Positions 22,763 to 35,038 of a stretch of 64,000 nt of DNA are shown here, in pieces. The stretch spans positions 62,964,580-63,028,579 of the forward strand of contig CM045729.1 in the NCBI GenBank assembly GCA_024760905.1. The letters are read 5' to 3'. The stretch's first letter is position 1. Each line of letters opens with the position of its first letter. This DNA comes from Plotosus lineatus (Eukaryota; Chordata; Actinopteri; Siluriformes; Plotosidae). The translations under genes were made by a program, and so were the position numbers. The notes under the pieces are model-generated. The model worked only from the letters and a program-made list of their open reading frames with translations. It was not told the DNA's origin and ran no database searches.

Positions 22763-23660
22763 ATACATACGTACACATATACACACATATCCTATGTACT
22801 CCTATATCTATACACAGATTCAGACATTTACAGACCTATACAGCTATGCATATACTCACATATTCACACATACACAGAATGGTGAATGATATGTCAAAGG
22901 TGCAGAATGTACACTGAGTAAGAGGTAGAGCATTTAATTATAAAGGTCATGATGCTAAAATGTTAAGCTGTTTGAGACCTGCTATAAAGATGAGTATTGC
23001 ACTTAAATGTAAGTATTTCACACTGCAAAGCCTTCCTGTCCTCTGTAGTGCAGCTACTGAACCATACTGTACAGCAATAGGTCAGGATTGGCAGAGAAGT
23101 AAAAGTTTGTCAAAGTATTGGTCAAGCTAGATGGGGTTGTCAGAGCTTCCTGAGGAAGTACATCCTTTATTATGCTTTCCTTACCTGGTGGGAGATGTTT
23201 GTGGTCCAGGTGAAGTCAGCAGACATATGGACTCCAAGAAACTTGAAGCACTCCACCCCCTCTATCTTCTACCATCAATGCATAGGGAAGAGTGCTCACG
23301 TGTTTAGTTAAAGGGTATTGTCGTTGCACCATTGCAGCGGATGCTGTAGTTTGGGATTTGTTGTTATCCGTAATCAAACTTATGGTGGTGATAATAATGA
23401 TAAAACAAGCACAAGCCTGCTCAAGTGAGTAAACAAAGCTAACTGAATATAGTCTTCCAAAAATGATATCACATGTGTGGTCACAGAAATTGTCGACGAG
23501 GAAAATTCATGTTCTATATCAGTAGATAAATGATCAATTTTCAAAGAAATACCAGCAAATGATATTCTTTTTTTTTTTTTTTTTTTAATGTATTTTCTAC
23601 TTTAGGGACTTGTCTAAAACCAAAAATTTGTGACTGAGGTCTTGGGGCTGACTGGCTGCA
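22763..23660. other. No gene recognised
   Basis: A short CATA-rich stretch (22763-22880) followed by unique-looking sequence with a T run near 23570. Confidence 0.45.
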
Positions 23661-23663
23661 GGG

Positions 23664-23826
23664 TTCTGATACCCTTTGTAGGTGGAAAGGAGTCAGGTAA
23701 AACCAGCAGGTAACATGGTGATGAGTTTCACCTGTGTGTAATTATGGGATCTATTTATGTTTGAGGGTTTTTATGTCTGTGCTTGTAGAGAGGATTAAGT
23801 GGTTCAGAAAATGAATGAATGAATGA
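23664..23826 (+). repeat. LTR-like relic plus tail scrap
   Basis: gtcaggtaaaaccagcaggt and tcacctgtgtgtaattatgg match 19499-19560 and the reverse of 30955-31030. It ends with ggattaagtggttcagaaaa(tgaa)n, a scrap of the type II tail. Confidence 0.45.
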
Positions 23827-24722
23827 CTTGCAGTTAAAAAAGATGTTGACTCACTTTGTGTTTCTTTCTGGTTTAGCACATGGTTAAACCAACTTTGACT
23901 GTGATGTGAGACGGTTCCATCCATTGTTAAAGTGGCAAACTAGTCTGAAACGCGAGTCTCAGCAAACAATATAACGGTAAAGACACAGTTGAGATGAACA
24001 ACAAAAAGTACTGTGTAACTTTTCTCCAGCTATCTGTTTTCTAGTAATAACTAAGATGATTTTAAAGATTCTTGCACTGATATGTTGTCAGAAACTTTAT
24101 GTGGGGTATATGGATTCCAAAAATTTCCATATTCAGTTTTAAACTATAACGGAGTGGACAATTTAAGAATAAAAATGTATGTGTAACATTACAGTAACAT
24201 AACATCCATTATCACCAGAAATATTACAACATGTATGGAATGTACAAATCTGTTATATCCATAAAAATATATTTAGCAATAGCTAGCTTCTTCTAATAAA
24301 TATGGCTGACAAAATGTCTTTACCGTTAAAGTTTTCTTAAAAAAAAAATCGGCCAAAATAAGAGTCTAAGAATTATTGGCACTTCTGAAAACATCGTTTT
24401 ATATAAGCCAAATTCAAGCCTCCTACACTCTCCATCTCTCTCTGCCCACCGTGCCACAATACAGTAACTTTTTATAGTTTTACAGGTCATGCGTCGAAGT
24501 CATTCAGCTCTCATTCAGTTACTTAAGTGCTCCAAGTTCAATCTTTAAAACTTTTGGTAACGTTTCTTAACAACAAAGTTGTAGTAAAATACACATGTAC
24601 ATCTATATTCATCCTTCTTTTTAATAAATTTGACTGTTTGCATGACAATTTTCTACAGAACACTAAAAATGTGAAATAGTCCTTTATTGTAATAAGTGGA
24701 CATGCACAATTCAACTGACTTA
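23827..24722. other. No gene or clear repeat recognised
   Basis: AT-rich unique-looking sequence. Confidence 0.45.
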
Positions 24723-24728
24723 TAAGTG

Positions 24729-24803
<75 letters not shown>
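24729..24803. repeat. (TG)n-(AG)n microsatellite
   Basis: TG units followed by AG units. Confidence 0.97.
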
Positions 24804-24807
<4 letters not shown>

Positions 24808-24822
24808 AGTGCAAGGCTCTTT

Positions 24823-24907
24823 ATTCATTTTTCAAGCTGCTTAATTCTAATTAAGGTCGCAGGGAGGCTGGCGCCCATCTCAGCCGACTCTGGGTGAGGG
24901 CGGGGTT
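24823..24907 (-). repeat. SINE-A/B tail fragment (type II)
   Basis: ctgcttaattctaattaagg and gggaggctggcgcccatc, then a break into ATT/AGT repeats. Confidence 0.7.
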
Positions 24908-25444
24908 GTTACTATTATTATTATTAGTAGTAGTAGTATGGTCATGCTGGAATTGAACCATATCTTCTCCCACAGTTTTTGACTCTGAACCAGCCATTGG
25001 GAATTATGTGCTTGTGAACAGATTTTGAATGCATGCACTCTTCTCATTCTTTTTTTTTATTTATCATTTACCTCCATAGAAAATAAATGGGTTTCATAAA
25101 TACCATTGTCCTGCCCTGTCACACTTAATCAGAAATGCACCAAACTTTGACACCTAAGGCAAACTCCTACATATACACTACATGCAATTGGTTCTGACCC
25201 ACACTTATCACTTTTAATTTTCAGTAACCCCTTTTCTTCGTAGGATTTTGTTTATTTTTGCCCAAATGAATCCAGTTCTCAGGTCACACAAATAGCCAGG
25301 ATGAAAGGTGCTGTTCATTTGAATCATCAACTTTAGGATTTGCCAAACTGTGGATTTTTGTTCAATCTTTTTTTTTTTAAATCTCTTATAAGTAGTGAAC
25401 AGATGCGTGTAAAGGCATATTCACTGCTCAGCTCACAAACTTAA
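24908..25444. other. No gene recognised
   Basis: Starts with a short ATT/AGT trinucleotide run (about 24910-24938), then unique-looking sequence. Confidence 0.45.
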
Positions 25445-25446
25445 TA

Positions 25447-26260
25447 CAGCGATCCCTCGCTACTTCGCGTTTCAATTCATGCAGATTCAGTGCATCGTGC
25501 TTTTTTTAAAAAAATATTCATTGGATTAAAAAATATGGAAATTAAGGAAGAATAGGGGGGAAAGTTAAGGAAAATGCCACAAAACAAGGCCAATTATGCA
25601 AAAACAAACAAACAAACAAAAACAAAAAAATACCCCCCCCCCCCCATCAAAACTACTTATATTTTTATGTGAAGTGCACATCTGTGTGTTTGTGTATTTA
25701 TATTTTATTTACATCTTATGCATTATTTTTGACTGTCTAATTGTTATTAGTGGGCAGTGGCGGTCTAGTGGTATAGGGCGCTGGATCACTGATCCAATAG
25801 TTGGGAGTTCGAGCCCCCACAGTGCAGCTTGTCACTGTCCCCCCAGTGCAGCTAACTGGGTTATCAAAGGCCGGCCATGTTTCTCACTGTCTATGGTGAG
25901 AGGCATGTAAAAGAACCATTGCTGACTTTCGACAAGAGTAGGCTGTAAAGCCGTCAGCATGTTTCCGCCCTGCGATGGCCTAACGAGCTGTTCAGGGTGT
26001 ACTCTTCCCTCGCCCAAAGTTGGCTGGGATGGGCACCAGCCTCCCCGCGACCCTAATAAGGATTAAGCGGTTACAGAAAATGAACTGAACTGAACTGAAA
26101 TTGTTACTTTTAGCATTTAAAGCATTGAATATGTTGATATTATATACACATAAATATGTACATATACTTCAGTCAGGGGGTCGATCCTACTTCACAGAAA
26201 TCAGCAGTCTAGGGGAGGGTGTCTCGGTCCAAATTAACTGTGAAAAGTGAGGGATCCCTG
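25447..26260. mobile_element. PG5 pogo-like MITE split by a SINE
   Basis: The left end cagcgatccctcgctacttc and the inverted right end (reverse complement cagggatccctcacttttca) are related, and both are flanked by TA (25445-25446, 26261-26262). The SINE-A at 25749-26098 lies inside, leaving about 460 bp of element proper. There is no coding capacity. Confidence 0.75.
25749..26098 (+). repeat. SINE-A copy, type II tail
   Basis: A full-length copy: head gggcagtggcggtctagtgg, with the body slightly rearranged near the B box. The tail is gatgggcaccagcctccc...gattaagcggttacag, ending in tgaac repeats. A target duplication of aattgttayt type flanks it (25739-25748, 26099-26108). Confidence 0.9.
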
Positions 26261-26262
26261 TA

Positions 26263-26652
26263 TTACATGCAGTAATTATTTATTTTCATGACAGATTAAT
26301 GATGCTTGTCAGAAATGTAACCATTGAACTTCTGCAGAAGTAAAATGATGAAGTCAGTGGATGATCATTATAAATAAACAGTTTGGACCGGTCTGTGTCA
26401 CTTATTAACCATTTACAATTACTGTTTGGATATAGTTTTATACCTCTAATACATGGTAATGTTCCATTTTCTCTGTAAGACCACAGGTCTGAAAACCGTA
26501 AAACATGAAACCAGCAGCAAAGTGAGCTGAGATCAAAGCAACTGCCAAGCTGTAGTAGAAATCAAACACCGTGCCTCTTGCTTAAGTCTCACAGATGGGC
26601 CCAGGAATAAGTGAGCAAGAGCTCAGAGTTGGCAGGCCCTCTCTCTCTCCAT

Positions 26653-26656
<4 letters not shown>
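26263..26656. other. No gene or clear repeat recognised
   Basis: Unique-looking sequence up to the next (TA)n. Confidence 0.4.

Positions 26657-26712
<56 letters not shown>
26657..26712. repeat. (TA)n microsatellite
   Basis: TA tract, then ggg and (GA)n. Confidence 0.98.
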
Positions 26713-26716
<4 letters not shown>

Positions 26717-26736
26717 AGAGAGAGAGAGGATTTTCT

Positions 26737-26996
26737 GAGTAGATCCTTTCGTAGGAAAGTGCTCAATACTTTTTGGTAGAGCAAATAACAAAAGGACAGG
26801 ACAAAGACTTTCTATTGAAACTCCATTTATCACTACAGATCTGTTTCGAGGGGTGGTGAAACCATCCTCTCTCTTCAGGTGATTATAGAACGCTTCTTCT
26901 ATAATCACCTGAAGAGAGAGGATGGTTTCACCACCCCTCAAAACAGATCTGTAGTGATAAATGGAGTTTCAATAGAAAGTCTTTGTCCTGTCCTTT

Positions 26997-26999
<3 letters not shown>
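26737..26999. repeat. Palindrome-family repeat, copy 2, with 103-bp inverted arms
   Basis: After the flank gagtagatcctttcg...gcaaataac come arms at 26788-26890 and 26897-26999. They are reverse complements at 102 of 103 positions with a 6-base spacer (cgcttc). The right arm equals the single arm at 866-963. (TA)n closes both sides. The arms translate in part, but no known domain is recognised. Confidence 0.92.

Positions 27000-27000
<1 letters not shown>

Positions 27001-27054
<54 letters not shown>
27001..27054. repeat. (TA)n microsatellite
   Basis: Directly abuts the right palindrome arm. Confidence 0.98.
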
Positions 27055-27058
<4 letters not shown>

Positions 27059-27418
27059 TATAGAGTCGGGTCCATAAACAGCTTATATGGACATCTTCTG
27101 ATTTATATCACTTCATCAGCCATATGTAACATTTACCATTTCTTCTCATTTATCGTAATCTTATTTATGTTGTGTTCTGCTAAATCTGCTTCAGAAAGAT
27201 TTTAGTGAGTAGTTTATTTACCTTAGTTAGCTGTTTATTATGAAAGCGTCTGGGATGCTAACATGGCAATACTGTACCTACCTGCCTACCATGCAGTTGT
27301 GTTACGTATTTGGACAGTGGCACAATTTTATTTGTTTTTACGCTGCTTTTATGCCATCACAATATATCTGAAATGGAGCATTTGGGGTGTGATTAAAGTC
27401 TGCACTTTCAGCTTTCTT
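27055..27418. other. No gene or clear repeat recognised
   Basis: Unique-looking AT-rich sequence. Confidence 0.4.
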
Positions 27419-27790
27419 CTTTCCTTTCGGCTTTTTCCCTTTTTCAGGGGTCGCCACACGAATCATCTGATTCGCACATTTGATTTGGCATGGGTTTTTA
27501 CGTTGGTTGCCCTTCCTGACACAACCCTTTAGCAAGGGGCAGAAACGCGCTAACGGCTTTGCAGCTACTCTTTACGAAAGTCAGCAATGGTTCTTTTACA
27601 TGAACCTCTCACCATAGACAGTGAGCGACATGGCCCGCCTTTGATAACCCAGTTAGCTGCACTGGGGGGGACAGTGACAGACAGCCTTGTGGAGAGTGGG
27701 ACTCGAACCCCCAACCCTAGGATCAGTGATCCAGCACCCTTTACCACGACGCCACCACTGCCATCACTTACCACCAGGCCACTACTGCAC
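27419..27790 (-). repeat. SINE-A copy, type I, with partly duplicated head
   Basis: A full-length reverse copy. The head end occurs twice (ccaccactgcc and again ggccactactgc), recalling the triplicated head at 9795. Confidence 0.9.
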
Positions 27791-28019
27791 TTCCAGCTTT
27801 GACAAATTAAATTTGCATAAACCATTTAAAACTATGTCAAACTATTTTTACATAGCCCATCCCACATCGTCCTCATTTTCACAAGGATAAATGTAAATAT
27901 ACAACTATAATCATTTATAAGTGGTTTCGTGACCAGCTGTGGCCCCATTCCTTGGATAACAAATATTTTGGGGTGGATCACTTGCGATTTCCATTTGCTG
28001 CTGTTCATAAGCACTTTTA

Positions 28020-28260
28020 ATATTCAAACCAAAGAGAGTCAAGATCGGAGAGGTGAAGAACAATTACAGGAGAAATCTGGAGTGGAAACTCCAGCAGAAC
28101 AACACGAGAGAGGTTTGGCGTGGTATAAAGACAATTACTGGTTTCAGACCATCCATCAGCAGAGGAGCTGAGGGCGGTGATGACAGGGCCAATGCGCTGA
28201 ATATGTTCTTTAACTGATTTGACGCTGGTATCTACTGCACAGCACCCATCTAACTTCTAA
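28020..28260 (+). mobile_element. Rex1/CR1-like LINE fragment (pre-RT region)
   Basis: One frame reads NNTREVWRGIKTITGFRPSI then SRGAEGGDDRANALNMFFN (stop) FD, matching the segment that precedes the RT domain in Rex1/CR1-group fish LINEs. It is an isolated fragment with an in-frame stop. Confidence 0.75.
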
Positions 28261-29190
28261 CTCTTCAACAAGCCTGAACCCTCCCCCTGCCACGCCACAC
28301 TCTCGCAGATTCAACCAAGATTAACTTGTATGAAGGTGATTTGTAAGAAACGATTTTGGAGAGATTAAGGAATTGCTCATGACCCAAAGATCATCTCCCA
28401 TACATGCTGGGCATATGCATGTGTACTTGGCAGTGGAACTCAGTCACTGGTGTTTATTGATGACGTGACTGCTGACAAAAGTGGCAGGAGGAATTCTGAG
28501 GTATATGGAACTATAATTTATGGGTCAGGGCTTGTCTACAAAACTGACGACCTTTCATTTGCATACAAACTGTGGTTATGGTCACAGAAAACTTTATTTT
28601 ATTAATTTATTTATTCATGATATAATGTTTTTCTTTTGAAAAAAATGCCCTGCAGGGGGAAGATTTTCAGAAAGTCTGTTCCCAGTATTGCCATGTAGAC
28701 ATCGAATAAAGATTTTGACTTGTAAACATTGGCATGTATGAAATGTCATCAGAATTATCAGTTGTCATCGCCTTTATTTATGTCAAATGACAACATGTTT
28801 TTGTCTTTAGTTGTTAAACGACTGAAACATATCACAAGCAAGGCAACCCAAGATTTTGTTAAGACAAATGGAATGTTCTTAAATTTCCTATTGGAACAGC
28901 CCAGTTGCAGTAAAAGCCTCAAAAGCAAATGCTTGAGAAGTTGCTTTGACTTGGGCTCTAATGCAGATTAAAGTAAATACAAGGTGACTGATATAAAATG
29001 GCTTTACTTCTCGGTGTGTTAAATCTGTTAACTACAAAAATATGTTTCGGTTGAAAATGTTTGATGGATGATGGTGATAAGCGGGACTCTCTTCAAGCCA
29101 GAACAGTCTTGAATACTGATAATAATCAGTACATCCAGCTTTAGTGAATGCTCGTCTACTGAATTTAGCAAGTAATTTCATTTTTATTTT
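28261..29190. other. No gene or clear repeat recognised
   Basis: Unique-looking. An 80-codon frame at 28729-28971 has no recognisable motif and I do not call it a gene. Confidence 0.4.
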
Positions 29191-29194
29191 TTCC

Positions 29195-29375
29195 ATTAGG
29201 ATTACAGGGAGGCTTTAGCCCACATTATTTGACTCTGAGCACGTTACATCCTAAAATGCTTGCAAGGCCATCATGGGGGCAACACACACACACTCAAACT
29301 TAGGGGTGATTGATAATATAATATGCATGAGAAAAGCGTACAAACTCCACATAGGAACTAAAACCTTGCCTGTTT
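29195..29375 (-). repeat. SINE-B fragment, degraded
   Basis: ccattaggattacagggagg...ccatcatgggggcaac...tacaaactccacatagg follows the SINE-B order, but much diverged. Confidence 0.45.
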
Positions 29376-29516
29376 TCTCCAATCAATTTACTGGTGTTTA
29401 ATTTTTTTCTTAAAAATCTTTGCACTCTATGACAAAGTATGTGATCACCTGACTATCACACCCATATGTAGTTCTTCCTCTAACACAAATTAGGATCCAT
29501 ACATGTGACTTTTTCC

Positions 29517-29866
29517 TGGGACAGTGGTGGCCTGGTGGTAAAAGGTGTTGAATCGCTGATCCTAAGGATAGGGGTTCGAGTACCACTCTCCACAAGGTTG
29601 TTACTGTCCCCCCCAGTGCAGCTAACTGGGTTATCAAAGGCTGGCCATGTCTCTCACTGTCTATGGTGAGAGGTGCATGTAGCAGAACCATTGATGAGTT
29701 TTGACATGAGTATCTGCATAGCCGGCAGCGTGTTTCTGCCCCTTGCTAAGGGTTGTGTCAGGAAGGGCATCTGACGTAAAAACCTATGCCAAATCAAACA
29801 TGTAATGATTCACTGTGGTGACCCCTGCAAAAAAGTGAACAGCCGTAAGGAAAAGAAGAAGAAGAC
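29517..29866 (+). repeat. SINE-A copy, type I tail
   Basis: Full length, from cagtggtggcctggtggt to cagccgtaaggaaaagaag. The flanks gtgactttttcctgg and gtgacttttcccagg look like an imperfect target duplication. Confidence 0.9.
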
Positions 29867-29879
29867 GTGACTTTTCCCA

Positions 29880-30601
29880 GGCTCAGGATATCGAGGACTC
29901 AGAGACAGGCAGACAGTTCACTCTTATTGTTCTTTTTTTATCTTTGCACATTACAAGTTTTTTTAGTTTTATTGTTTCTCCTGTCATCTCACTTTGAGAC
30001 ATCCATGATTAGAGGTGACAATTATTGTACCACCACACCCAATGCAGAATTCTCAGTATTGATGCAGTGACCCAACATAATCGTCCATAGCCTCCTGACA
30101 TCTCTTGTTGGTAGTCTAGCCTCTGCTGGACAATAAGGCTTTAAAGTTCAAAAATAACCTCCTGTTATTCCCACCTAATGCCAAGCTTTTGCGATTGGCT
30201 GTAATGTGATGACTCATGTGGCTTTTTCCAGTCAGGCGTGATGGAGAGAGAAGAGTGTGCATAAGGTTAAATAAGTACTGGAATAAACACCTGGCTTTCT
30301 ATTTGGTTGATGTTTTGCCTTGTCATTCTTTTCAAACTACCAAAACAACTAAAATGCCTTTTTGCTTCTGTTTTGCAGTCAGCGGAAACATCTATTAATC
30401 TATTAAAAGAAGGAAAAAAAAGGCCACTTTAACCACACATACATGCAGGTCAGAGAGGCATGAAGTTCATTTGTATCATCAGGATGTGTATGTAGCACAG
30501 ACTAACAGAACTTCACTTCTGGTTTGTGTAGCATATTGGCTCCCTTTACTCTCAAAATATATTACGCATTCTTTAATTATAATTTTTATGTAGCATCAGT
30601 T

Positions 30602-30603
<2 letters not shown>
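29880..30603. other. No gene or clear repeat recognised
   Basis: Unique-looking sequence. Confidence 0.4.

Positions 30604-30648
<45 letters not shown>
30604..30648. repeat. (TG)n microsatellite
   Basis: About 22 TG units. Confidence 0.98.
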
Positions 30649-30650
<2 letters not shown>

Positions 30651-30954
30651 ACAGTGATTTTTCAATCACTTTTCTCAATAATGAAAAGGGAATGTTTTTC
30701 TTTTCTCCATTTTCATCTGACTGCTTGTATTCATTGATGAAAATATAAAAAAAATTGGGGATGCAACACAGTATCGTGCGTTGTGATATTGAATCGAATT
30801 GTTGACAGGACAATCGAATCATGATCAGTAAAAATGCACGGTCCCACAGATGATTACTGAAGCATTCAGTGGATATTATTCACTTACTGTCACATGACTC
30901 TCTCTCTCTTGTTTTTGGCCCTATCCCTGTAAGCAATTAAGGAACACCCACAAA

Positions 30955-31030
30955 ATGGATTCTGGGAATTACACACAGGTGAAATTCATCATCATACCTG
31001 CTGGTTCTGCCTGACTGCTCTTCAACAGCA
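30955..31030 (-). repeat. LTR-like relic, third copy
   Basis: ggaattacacacaggtgaaa...acctgctggttctgcctgac is the reverse complement of the motif at 19499 and 23664. Confidence 0.45.
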
Positions 31031-31696
31031 GTGGACTCTCAAACATATCGTCACTGCCACAACAGAATTGTATAGGATGTTGTATGCTTAAATACAAAGG
31101 TCTCCTGTTGAAACCACTCCAGCTCATGGAGTTTGTATCTCTTATTCACCTGTTTTACGTTTTGTTTTGGTTCTGTTTCTGTTTACTCTTACCATAAGCC
31201 TGCATGATCAAAAGGTTCTTGTGCTCATGTGATAATGCTTGGAAAAATATGAGATAAAGTCTCCTACACGCTCCCTCACATCAGGATAGTAATGTTTATT
31301 AATATCATTTTGCCAGCTGTACAGTATATGAGTAGGGGTACTCGTGTGCATGAGTCAACAAATAGCTTCAGAAAGACATCATGGCTGATTTAATTTTAAT
31401 TTTAAAAAGTATAAAGCTTATTTAATATACATTTAAAGTGAATGGGCACCTTTGATAAGCACAAATTCGAACAGCCACATTTCAAAATCTTTTTGAAAGC
31501 ATTCCCAAGAAGAGTGGAATCTGTTTAAACAAAAAAAAAAAAAAAAGGTGAGTAGGAGATTGTTATAATTGTAATGACCACACTTTTGGAATGGACATAT
31601 GGTGTGATGGTGAGGTAACCGCATACTTTTGCACATAAGTATCCCTCAAGCTCACATATAAGTATGGACCATGGGCATGTGGCACTGACGAGTGCA
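31031..31696. other. No gene or clear repeat recognised
   Basis: Unique-looking sequence with an A run near 31531-31546. Confidence 0.4.
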
Positions 31697-31716
31697 AGTT
31701 TGCATGATCGAGTCTT

Positions 31717-32047
31717 GTTTTCCTTTCAACTTGTTCCTTTTTCAGGGGTCGCCACAGTGAATCGTCTGATTCGCACATTTGATTTGGCATAGGTTTTTAT
31801 GTCGGATGCCCATCCTGACACAACCCTTTAGCAAGGGACAGAAACACAGTGACAGCTACTCTTGTCGAAAGTCAGCAATGGTTCTTTTACATGCATCTCA
31901 CCATAGACAGTGAGAGACATGGCCGGCCTTTGATAACCCAGTTAGCTGCACTGGGGGGACAGTGACAACCTTGTGGAAAGTGGGGCTCGAACCCTCAATA
32001 TTAGGATCAGCGATCCAGTGCCCTATACCACCAGGCCACCACTGCCC
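31717..32047 (-). repeat. SINE-A copy, type I tail, 17-bp TSD
   Basis: A full-length reverse copy flanked by agtttgcatgatmgagt (31697-31713 and 32048-32064, one mismatch). Confidence 0.92.
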
Positions 32048-32064
32048 AGTTTGCATGATAGAGT

Positions 32065-32380
32065 GAAAAGCTCAAATCATTCTGAGGCTCTTCCTTATCA
32101 CAACAATGAACCATTTAAAAGATTATTGGATTACTAAGATTTTTATAATCTTCTAATCATGAACTTACTTATGTGTTCTGTTGTATGTTTACATATGACT
32201 TTCATCAAATAGAAATTTAGAACATGAAAATAATTTAAAGCTCCCTAGCAATAAGAATTGCATTCTGATCAGTCATTCATTCATATTTGAGCTAACAGAC
32301 TGATAGGAAACAAAAGCAGGAACTCCATCTATTTTTTTTCATAGTAAAGGGGTGGGTCTAAATAACTAACCGACGACAGT
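32065..32380. other. No gene or clear repeat recognised
   Basis: Unique-looking sequence. Confidence 0.4.
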
Positions 32381-32496
<116 letters not shown>

Positions 32497-33156
32497 GTGA
32501 GTCGTCGACTTACGACCCATGCGAGTTATGTCTGATCGACTTTACGACCGCAGAAGTGTTGAAGCATGATTCATGGCGGTGCAGTGCGAGTGTTGCGTGC
32601 GACAGTTGTTTGCGCTGTCGGCAGCACCAACATCTTAAAAGGCCGAACAGGAGATGATGCAGCTTCACTTTCTAACTGCTCAGAGCAAATCTATTCATCT
32701 ACTTTCAATGCCATGTCACTGTGGCACGAAGCTGAGAGCCAATCCTTTCTGTGTGGGCGGGTCCAATACCTTGAAACTCTAATTTTATTGGACTCGCACG
32801 CTGCAGTGTTTATGTGACAGGAAACGCGTCCCAAGGTTTGGCAGTCAGCTGGTCTGCGGGTTGCAGTTTTTCCATGTTCGTCCATTTGAGTTTGCTTGCC
32901 AGCTGTACTTTGCTTCGTGGAAATGAGCCGATCAAAATGAGGGAAATTTATCTCTACTCAAAAACAACACGCGTAGTCTGTGGCTGTTGTTATAATCCAA
33001 TAAAATTGCAGTTTGAAGCTATCGGACCCGCCCACACAGTGGAGTACAGAAAGGATTGGTTCTCCGCTGCGTGTCACAGTGACGTGGAATTGAAAATAGA
33101 TATATCGATTTAAATGCGCGAGATTTATTCATCTGTTTTTGTTTGGCGTGAGTGTA

Positions 33157-33945
33157 CAGTGATACCTCTGCTCACGAACATAATTATTTCCCAGAAAGTG
33201 TGTGTAAGGCGAAAAGTTCGTCTTCCGAACATTTATTTCCCATAAGAAACCATTAAAATGAGAATAATCCGTTCCCAGGTCCCCATAAAACATAATTTTC
33301 TACTAAATAAGCCTTAAAACTACACAAAAATATACCTTATTTTATGTATAATAAATGTGCTATTGTATTGTAATTAAAGAAATAAACTGTACTGTATAAT
33401 AAAGTCGTTTTATTTACCTTTGTGATGGTAGTTGATGGCTTGATGGAATGGAGTGGGAGGAGGAGGGAGGGAGGGACTTACTGTTTGGAAGGAGTGTTTG
33501 GAAACGCCTACTGTTTGGAAACACCCTTAGCCACACACGCACCCTTAATAGCTTCCTTGTTCTTAAGGATGGTAGCAATGGTAGACTTAGCGTACTGGTA
33601 CTGGGACGCTAAGTCACACAAACGCACACCTCGTTCGTGTTTTTCAATGATCTCCGCCTGTGGTGGGGTCTTTTTCGGTCCCATAATAGCAAAAGTACAC
33701 TCAATATGGTCCAAAATGTCTATCAAACACAAACCACGTCCGCACTCAAAGAAAGGGGGTGACGAACTGTGACGCCGTGAGCGTGCGTCAGCTTCTCGTG
33801 GCCGCCACCGTGGCGCTGTTCGACCGCGTGGTTTGGTTCGTCCGCCGAAAACTAGTTCGTCAGCAGAGACTATATGCTCGCAAATTTAATGTTCTTGAGG
33901 CGAAAAGTTCGTGATCTTAAGCGTTCGTCAGCGGAGGTTTTACTG
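33157..33945 (-). mobile_element. PG1 pogo/Tigger-like element, copy 2 (789 bp)
   Basis: TA-flanked (33155-33156, 33946-33947), same termini and length as copy 1, inserted in PG2. Differences from copy 1 are scattered substitutions. Confidence 0.92.
33508..33732 (-). CDS. Truncated pogo/Tigger-type transposase, DNA-binding part (74 aa)
   Basis: Same frame, length and stop as in copy 1, with helix-turn-helix residues closer to the family pattern (CDLASQYQYAKSTIATILKN). The DDE domain is absent. The frame begins MCLIDILDH; an internal methionine at residue 17 (MGPKKTP) may be the ancestral start. Confidence 0.6.
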   Translation of the reverse strand: MCLIDILDHIECTFAIMGPKKTPPQAEIIEKHERGVRLCDLASQYQYAKSTIATILKNKEAIKGACVAKGVSKQ

Positions 33946-34034
33946 TATTTGGATGGAAAGTCGACTTACAACCAGATCAAGTTACGACCGGTCTGCTGGA
34001 ACCAAACGCGGTCGTAAGTCGACGACTCACTGTA

Positions 34035-35036
34035 TATATAATTTTTTTTTTAAGAAACCCATAGGTAACCAGTTGCAATTATTCTTACTGAATATGAATT
34101 CATGTATATTATCATTAGTTTCTGTAGAAGATGTACTTCAGGTGCTACTATCATTTTACTACATTACACATTTTCATCTAAAATATAATACTTTTATAGC
34201 TTGATCATATTTATGAACAAAATGCAGTTAATACAACATCTGATTTACTAGTTCAGCAACTACATCTACAGGCAACAGAGCTTAAATAAATGCATACCGT
34301 AAACCGAATCATTATATTTCTTGGATATTTTCCATTGCAGAAAATTTGTTTTGTCCATTGCAGTAGATTAGTTTGTAGTTTTCTTAAGCAGAATCTACAT
34401 TTTTCCAAATCTTTCACGAGTCATCAGTTTCCTCTATCCCAGTTCTGGATTGTGCTTTGGAATAATGCACTTATTCTTGGCAGAGATACCGATGAAAATT
34501 TGATGCGTTCGATGACTTCTTTGTGAAAAGGAAGTTTCTCCATTTGGAATGTTATCACTGTAGAAAAAGAAACACGGATGTGTACCTCTTCAAGCTTTGT
34601 TTTACTCCTTAGGGCCTTACTACACTCATTATTTCTATCACTTCATTCACCATGGTCTGTTTACCTATAAAATAGATCATTTGACACATACATTTGCAGT
34701 GAACTCCTGCAAAAACCTTCTGCACTTAGAGATGTGTGCCAACTGTTTTGGTCTAAAATTGAGTAAATTGTACTGGTAACTGCAGTATTTGGCTTTATAT
34801 TTTTAAAAAAAAGTGTCTGTAGCAGGCTGGTGCACCCAAAAATAAGAATAATTTTCATGCATAAAACTTAAATGGGTCATTTTAAACATTTTCACCAAAA
34901 TTATAGATACAGACTGTACCTAAAACACAATAGTTTTTCTTCCAGTGAGGGCTAATCTGAAACTTCATCCTGTACGTTTATGCAGTACTACATTGTGTAA
35001 TAAACTAACTGTGAAACTCTCTTTAGTATTAAGCAA
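34035..35036. other. No gene or clear repeat recognised
   Basis: AT-rich. Near 34830 tgcacccaaaaataagaata echoes the possible mariner end at 6816, without a partner. Confidence 0.4.
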
Positions 35037-35038
35037 TA

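Noticed and set aside
27565..27825. Frames of 60-110 codons over many SINE copies (e.g. peptides containing ANWVIKGGPCRSLSMVRGSCKR)
   Set aside because: The same peptide recurs wherever a SINE-A copy lies in that frame, so it is a repeat artefact.
28729..28971. An 80-codon frame as a small host gene
   Set aside because: No motif, conservation evidence or splice context; left unannotated.
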